Assembly (NCBI GenBank): GCA_037952775.1
Contig: JBANAY010000003.1
Coordinates: 11,532,001 to 11,596,000 of the forward strand
Origin: Clonostachys chloroleuca
Lineage: Eukaryota; Ascomycota; Sordariomycetes; Hypocreales; Bionectriaceae
Reading direction: 5' to 3'
DNA length: 64,000 nt
Under the pieces are notes generated by a model. It was not told where the DNA came from, ran no database searches, and worked only from the letters and a program-made list of their open reading frames with translations. This document shows positions 59,337 to 64,000 of the stretch, one piece after another (the first letter of the stretch is position 1; the number at the start of each line of letters is the position of its first letter). A program made the position numbers and the translations under genes.

Positions 59337-61961
59337 CTACTCCATCCCCTCAGGTGTTGGCAAGTCTTCCACAGCGGCATTGTCATCACCAGCTGGTTTC
59401 TCCTCCCCGTTCTCGTTGGCAGCTCCTTCCGTCGCCTCGGTCTCTTCTACCTTGCCGTTGGCGTTTTCCTTATCCTTCTTATCCTGGTCCTTCTTCAAGC
59501 CGATGTTGATGAGAGGCGATGTGTCGTTGTAAACCCGCAGAAGCATAGCCGCCCGGTCTTCCTTGGGCAGCATGAGGTTCAAGGATTGGATGCTCTTCCA
59601 GAGCGGAAGGGCCATGCTCTCAGAGAAATCCGGATCGTCTCCTTCGGGCTCGATGCGCAAAACAGTGCAGCCCATACCGATATCTCTGACCCGCTCGCCA
59701 ATCTCGTTGAAATTCTTCCACTGGTCATCGGCAATGCGAGGGAACATCTCGATAAGAAGCTTGTGGAATGTCTCCTTGCTAGTGAGATGCACGACGCGAG
59801 GCTCACCGACGTACCCCTGAACAATGGGCATTCCCTCGGCTTGAATGCGCCATCGGCAGACCTCAGCAGACGGTGCGTCCTGCTTCATGTACATGCGTAC
59901 ACCGCCGTGCACAAACTTAATGCCACGGCCCTCGTTCTCAGTAAGAATGTCTCGGATTCGTTGAGTAGTATAGTAAATTCCCTTGGCTGGCTCGCCCATC
60001 TCATTGCGAACCATATATCGGTCATCCGGGAATCGTGTTGATAGCTTGTAAAACTCCTTGATGTTCTGGATGACTGGGTGGGATGGGTCAAGGTACTTGA
60101 AAGGCTCCTCGGTCGGACCGTTCTTTTTTGGCTTGTTGTTTGTCTCGGTTTGCTGAACCACGGGGGTGGCAGCCTCGGAGGATTCACCACCCGCCTTGAA
60201 CTTCTTGGCTGGCAATTCTTCGGCTTCAGATGCATTCAGGCTTCTCTTGCTGCCTGCTGCAGCAGCTTCATCAGACTCCGCAGGTTTTTGTGCCTGCTCA
60301 GCCTCAGCTGCGGGTTTTGACTCGTCATCCAGGACAACATCAGCTTGTCCCGAAGCCTTGCTCTGGTTGAGAGTTACAGTGTTCTTGTTTTCATTCTCAG
60401 GTCGAGCTTTGAAGTCGGTCTTCTTTTCCAAAACAGTGATGAAGAAACCGCCGGTGTCCTGCAAATGAGGGTAGACACGCATACAACGCTCGAGGGGCAG
60501 GTCGAAACCATCAGATCCTTCAGGAAGAGGGAACATGGTCTGGACAACCTTGCCGGGGACCACACCTTCGTTTTCCTCCTTTGCAAACTTTTCAACATCC
60601 TCCCACGAGTTCCACACTCTTGATGTCTTGTCAATAATCTTCCAAGACTTCATGCCAGGTCTTCGCTTGAGTTCGGGCAGCTCGTTGCTACAATCAAGAA
60701 TCTCCACGTTCTCCTTTCCGCCACATCTGGCAATAGCAGCTGCAACCACTGCTTCGTTCTCAACGGGGTTCATGCTGCATGTTGAGTACACAACACGGCC
60801 GCCAACCTTGAGCATCTGCAGAGCTCTCACCAAGATTCGGACCTGGGTCAGGTGGAGACCCAAGCCACTTCCCGGCTGCCACTCCTTCCATAGGTTCACA
60901 TTCTTCCTCAGAGTCCCGTCACCCGAGCAGGGAACATCAGCAAGGATTCGGTCGAACTTCAGGTAAACGTTCTTGCCGGCCTCGGAGGGTAGCTTGATCG
61001 AAGGGAACTGGACAGCATCGTGGTTCGTGACGATAAGGTTCGGGGAAGACAAACGCTTGAGCTGGTGCACAAGCATGTGGCCTCGCTTGTAATCTGAGTC
61101 GTTTGCAATCAGAAGGCCAGTCGCTCTGCCAGCATCCGAGGGGTCTGCTTCGAGATCAACGTCAATCTCGTCCTGTGTCTCCTTTCCAACCACCAGTCCG
61201 TCCTCTTCGGCGAATGTTCGCAGGACCTTCTTGACACGGGCCTCTTCTCCTTGGTGGATCATCTCGAGCAGCTGGGCTGCTTTACTTCCGGGAGCAGCGC
61301 ACATGTCGAGCACCACATGGCCAGGACGAACGTCCATGAGCAGGGGAGGAATCATGCTGACTACCTCTTGTCTGCTGATGTTTCCGACGCTTGTCTCCGA
61401 GACGAGGAATTTTTGGAAAGCAGCGAAAGGTGGGAACTTGCGGATGACATTCTTCGGGGTCGTCATCCACCAAGCCAGCTCATCGGGGTACCATGGGACA
61501 GGTTGCGGGGGTTCGACGGGGCGGCCATCCTGGTGCTCGATCTTGACAATCTCGGGGATGTAGCGAGTCTGTAGATGTCTCTTGACAGAGAGCGCATGGC
61601 TGGCGACCGGTCAGCAACGGATGCGACAGAACCAGGATGAAGCGATCGAACCTACCCTTTGGAACCAGCAAATCGGAAACTGTTGGGGAGATCTCGTCGC
61701 AGTGCATCCCAAAATTCCTTCTTCTCCTCTTCTGGCAGCTGGAGAAGCGAGTCGTAGTAGTTCTGGAAGGCCTCATGCTCCTTGGCGATGGCAGGATAGT
61801 CTCTCCAGCCACCATTTGCATGAGATCCTCCACGGCCACCACCACCTCCGCGACGGCCTTTACCCTACACGATAATCCAATGGTTAGCTGCGTACTGTTC
61901 AATTGGGTGCGACTTTGATGAGCCGAGACGCTATGCATACCCTGAAGTTCTTCTTGCCCAT
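59337..61961 (-). CDS. TRM4: tRNA (cytosine-5)-methyltransferase Trm4/Ncl1 (NSUN2 family)
   Basis: Three exons (61961-61941, 61864-61656, 61599-59337) give 830 residues. A tiny first exon encodes MGKKNFR and is followed by a Gly/Arg-rich stretch. The methyltransferase core shows the SAM site LDMCAAPGSKAAQLLEM, the motif IV cysteine in DVPCSGDGTLRKN and the catalytic motif VI cysteine in YSTCSMNPVENEAVV, all in the spacing of NSUN2/Trm4. An acidic Ala/Glu/Lys-rich insert (about residues 520-590) and a C-terminal PUA-like region (KFVHGGVRMYMKQD, WRIQAEGMPIVQGYVGEPR) follow. The last 60 residues are charged and disordered. Trm4 makes m5C at several positions of many tRNAs in the nucleus. Coding is unbroken and the exon phases agree. 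Confidence 0.95.
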
Positions 61962-64000
61962 TTTGTCGAACAATGATGCGATTGCAGTTTGGGAGGAAGG
62001 TCGCGACAGAAAATTTCCGGCTCAGAAAGTTTGGCTGGAATTTTTTGCCCCGCAGCTGCACGCTTGATGTTGCATGCGGGCGCTAGCAATCCACTGGTTG
62101 TAGCAGGTCTGGGGGTCGCTGCGGCTCACCTCATTGAGTAAGGTAGGTCCCATCCACTTCATTGTAACCTTCAAGGTGGTGGCTGAGGATAGGCGCTCCT
62201 GGTATTGAGCTGCCCCGAGGTTCTTATCCCCCTAAATCATCAACCTGTGCCACCGGTGCTTCGACTCTGGCCACTCAAAAGCGCCCACAAATTGCACAGA
62301 ACCAAAGCTCTCATTCGGTCTCTCGGGATAAAATAAATGCTTTGTGAGAACTCAAAATTTGAGATCCGTCTGTCTATGCTAGTTGTAGTTCCTATGCTGT
62401 GTACAATATGATGCTGTACGACCAAAGCCCGATCACAGATTCTTCTTATCTCCTTTTGAAAGTCTTTTGTTCTAGCCTTTTTACGATTGACTTCAACATA
62501 CCTAGGTGAGTATTAACCTACTTCAAGTACCCAACTGAAGGTTGTATTTCATACATACCGTACCTACCTACCTAAGGTAGATAAAAGTACCTACTTGAGA
62601 GTATACCTAGCATCTTCCCTCCAGTCCATTGGGCTTGCATACCCTATAGCAAGCGGCATGATATGTACTGGGTGGGAACAGCATTTGGACAGGCAGAAGT
62701 ATATCCTCAACTTCATGGTACTTAACTCTCCATTTAGAAGAGCTGGTGGTTTCAGTTTATATTTGATGCCGCTCTTGAAGGAGAAGTTGCATGTCCGGAG
62801 TCGAGACACAATCGCAGCTAGTTCGTTCTGATGAATGGAAAGGATCAAGAACAACTTCAACCAGGTACTCTTCGAAAGATGGGCCTCCGAGGAGCATACC
62901 AGTAGTGGGTTTAGTAACGATAGATGAATAACCCATATCGAGTATATTTTTGCGCTCCATGAAGCCGTCAAACGGCCAGCGTAGGAAATAATATGCTTTG
63001 AACTGTCCCAACGAAACTTGCCATCACCCAACCATCCGCAGAAGAATGGATAGTAGGCACAAAAAGGATAGACATATGTGTAACCACGGCCCATTCACGC
63101 AAATCTATTCGTGATGCTATCGCCACCAGAGCTCTTCCTCCGAATCGGTGCAGCTTGCTGTCCATTATGCCAGATACCGGAAGCTGTATTTCTACATGGC
63201 TGTCTTCATTATTCTCTGATTGACTCCTGGAGGCTTCCCTCATGGAGAGGTACCTAGGTACGCAAGCAAATGGAGGAGGATATAGGGTAGGTGTACTTGA
63301 ATGCGACTGCCTGCTGCCTGATGAAAATGGGAGCTTCCCATTGGTCCAAAAATGGAGCTTTTGGCTGAGGCTGCTGCCTACAAGCTCCGACCAATGAAAA
63401 AAATCGGCAGCTGCGAGTTGAGACCCACCACCGCACAATCAGTAAGTGGGCCTCAGGCAGAGATTTGTCTTTAAAAAGAGACGGAGCTCCCAGACTTTTC
63501 GACTTTTTCTTCTTTTCTTCTTCATACTTACCTTGTTTCGAATTCCCCAGCTCATGAATTGGGGGGTTCAGTACGGATGGCCTGCATTGCACAGCGCGGT
63601 GTTGTCCTTGCTCCATTGTCCTTCGGGGCCATGGGAGGCGTAATTTTTGATTTTGTCCTTGTTTTCATTGTGTTCACAGCTTGATGCTGGGTCATGAAGA
63701 AGACGCGTTGACTGCTTGACTGTTCGTGTTCTGCCGCGGAGGACCTTACTCGCAACTAGAACGTCCGTTTTTGATCGATCTGCCTGCAGGAAGTTGCGCA
63801 AGATGCGTCGCGTGAGCCCAGACTCGATGTGTTCATGTCTCGTGTACCTTGACTCACGAATCGACATGGAACACAGCCAACTCCTCTTGCCATGGTCTAC
63901 CTATAATAGGTAGGCCCAGTCTCCAACGTTAATGATGGACATTTTAACTGGTTGCTACGCGAGATGAAAGAGGGAGTGCCTGAGCTGACTCAAATTATAA
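61962..64000. other. gene-free right end
   Basis: About 2 kb with only short domain-free frames, the longest being 167 and 156 codons on the minus strand. The sequence contains TACCTACCTACCTAAGGTAG at 62561-62580 and TACCTAGGTA at 63251-63260. The first few hundred bases upstream of TRM4 are its promoter. No gene is supported here; a gene running in from beyond the window cannot be excluded. Confidence 0.4.

Noticed and set aside
62591..63094. 167-codon minus-strand frame at the right end
   Set aside because: Cys/Tyr/Ser-rich translation of AT-rich DNA without any domain.

Overview
The window is chromosomal DNA of a filamentous ascomycete (Pezizomycotina). It is most likely a Sordariomycete, because several proteins read like Nectria/Fusarium or Colletotrichum-type orthologues. 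The evidence is short introns (about 50-106 bases) with GTRNGT donors and CTAAC/CTGAC branch sites, genes on both strands, and fungus-only families: HET domain, rhodopsin-like PTH11-type receptor, F-box/WD-less family, GH76 and WSC proteins. I read 20 protein genes. I found no rRNA, tRNA, CRISPR array or intact transposon.

Layout. 0-5 kb: a Spf31/DNAJC8-type J-protein (+) faces the mitochondrial Hsp40 Mdj1 (-), followed by a Sap30 subunit of the Sin3 deacetylase complex (-). 5-10.5 kb: a long gene-free stretch with an AT-rich patch, leading into a C2H2/fungal-specific transcription factor (10.6-13.8 kb, +). 14-19.4 kb: a HET-domain gene (-) and an F-box gene (+) placed back to back. 19.5-27 kb: hotdog thioesterase (-), peroxisomal RING protein Pex12 (+), a GH16+WSC wall glucanase/transglycosylase (+) and a calcineurin-like phosphoesterase (-). 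28-35.4 kb: a TMEM16/anoctamin scramblase (+) and a large SH3 protein (+). 37-42.7 kb: GH76 mannanase (+) and tubulin cofactor D (+). 42.7-47.1 kb: another long gene-free stretch before a seven-helix rhodopsin-like receptor (+). 49.8-62 kb: RNA polymerase subunit Rpb5 (-), Bfr1 (+), a conserved Cys-rich protein of unknown role (-), mitochondrial Obg GTPase Mtg2 (+) and tRNA m5C methyltransferase Trm4 (-). 62-64 kb: no gene seen.

Function. The set is mostly housekeeping: protein folding, transcription, translation, peroxisome import, tubulin folding. Cell-wall enzymes and lineage-specific regulators are mixed in, and there is no sign of a secondary-metabolite cluster or a single linked pathway.

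Two observations stand out. First, six otherwise well-conserved genes, including essential RPB5, are broken by one apparently missing C/G in a C/G homopolymer. I read these as sequence errors rather than pseudogenes, and the spans and lengths below assume that. Second, the TMEM16 protein carries Gln at two of the five positions that bind calcium in characterised fungal TMEM16 scramblases.
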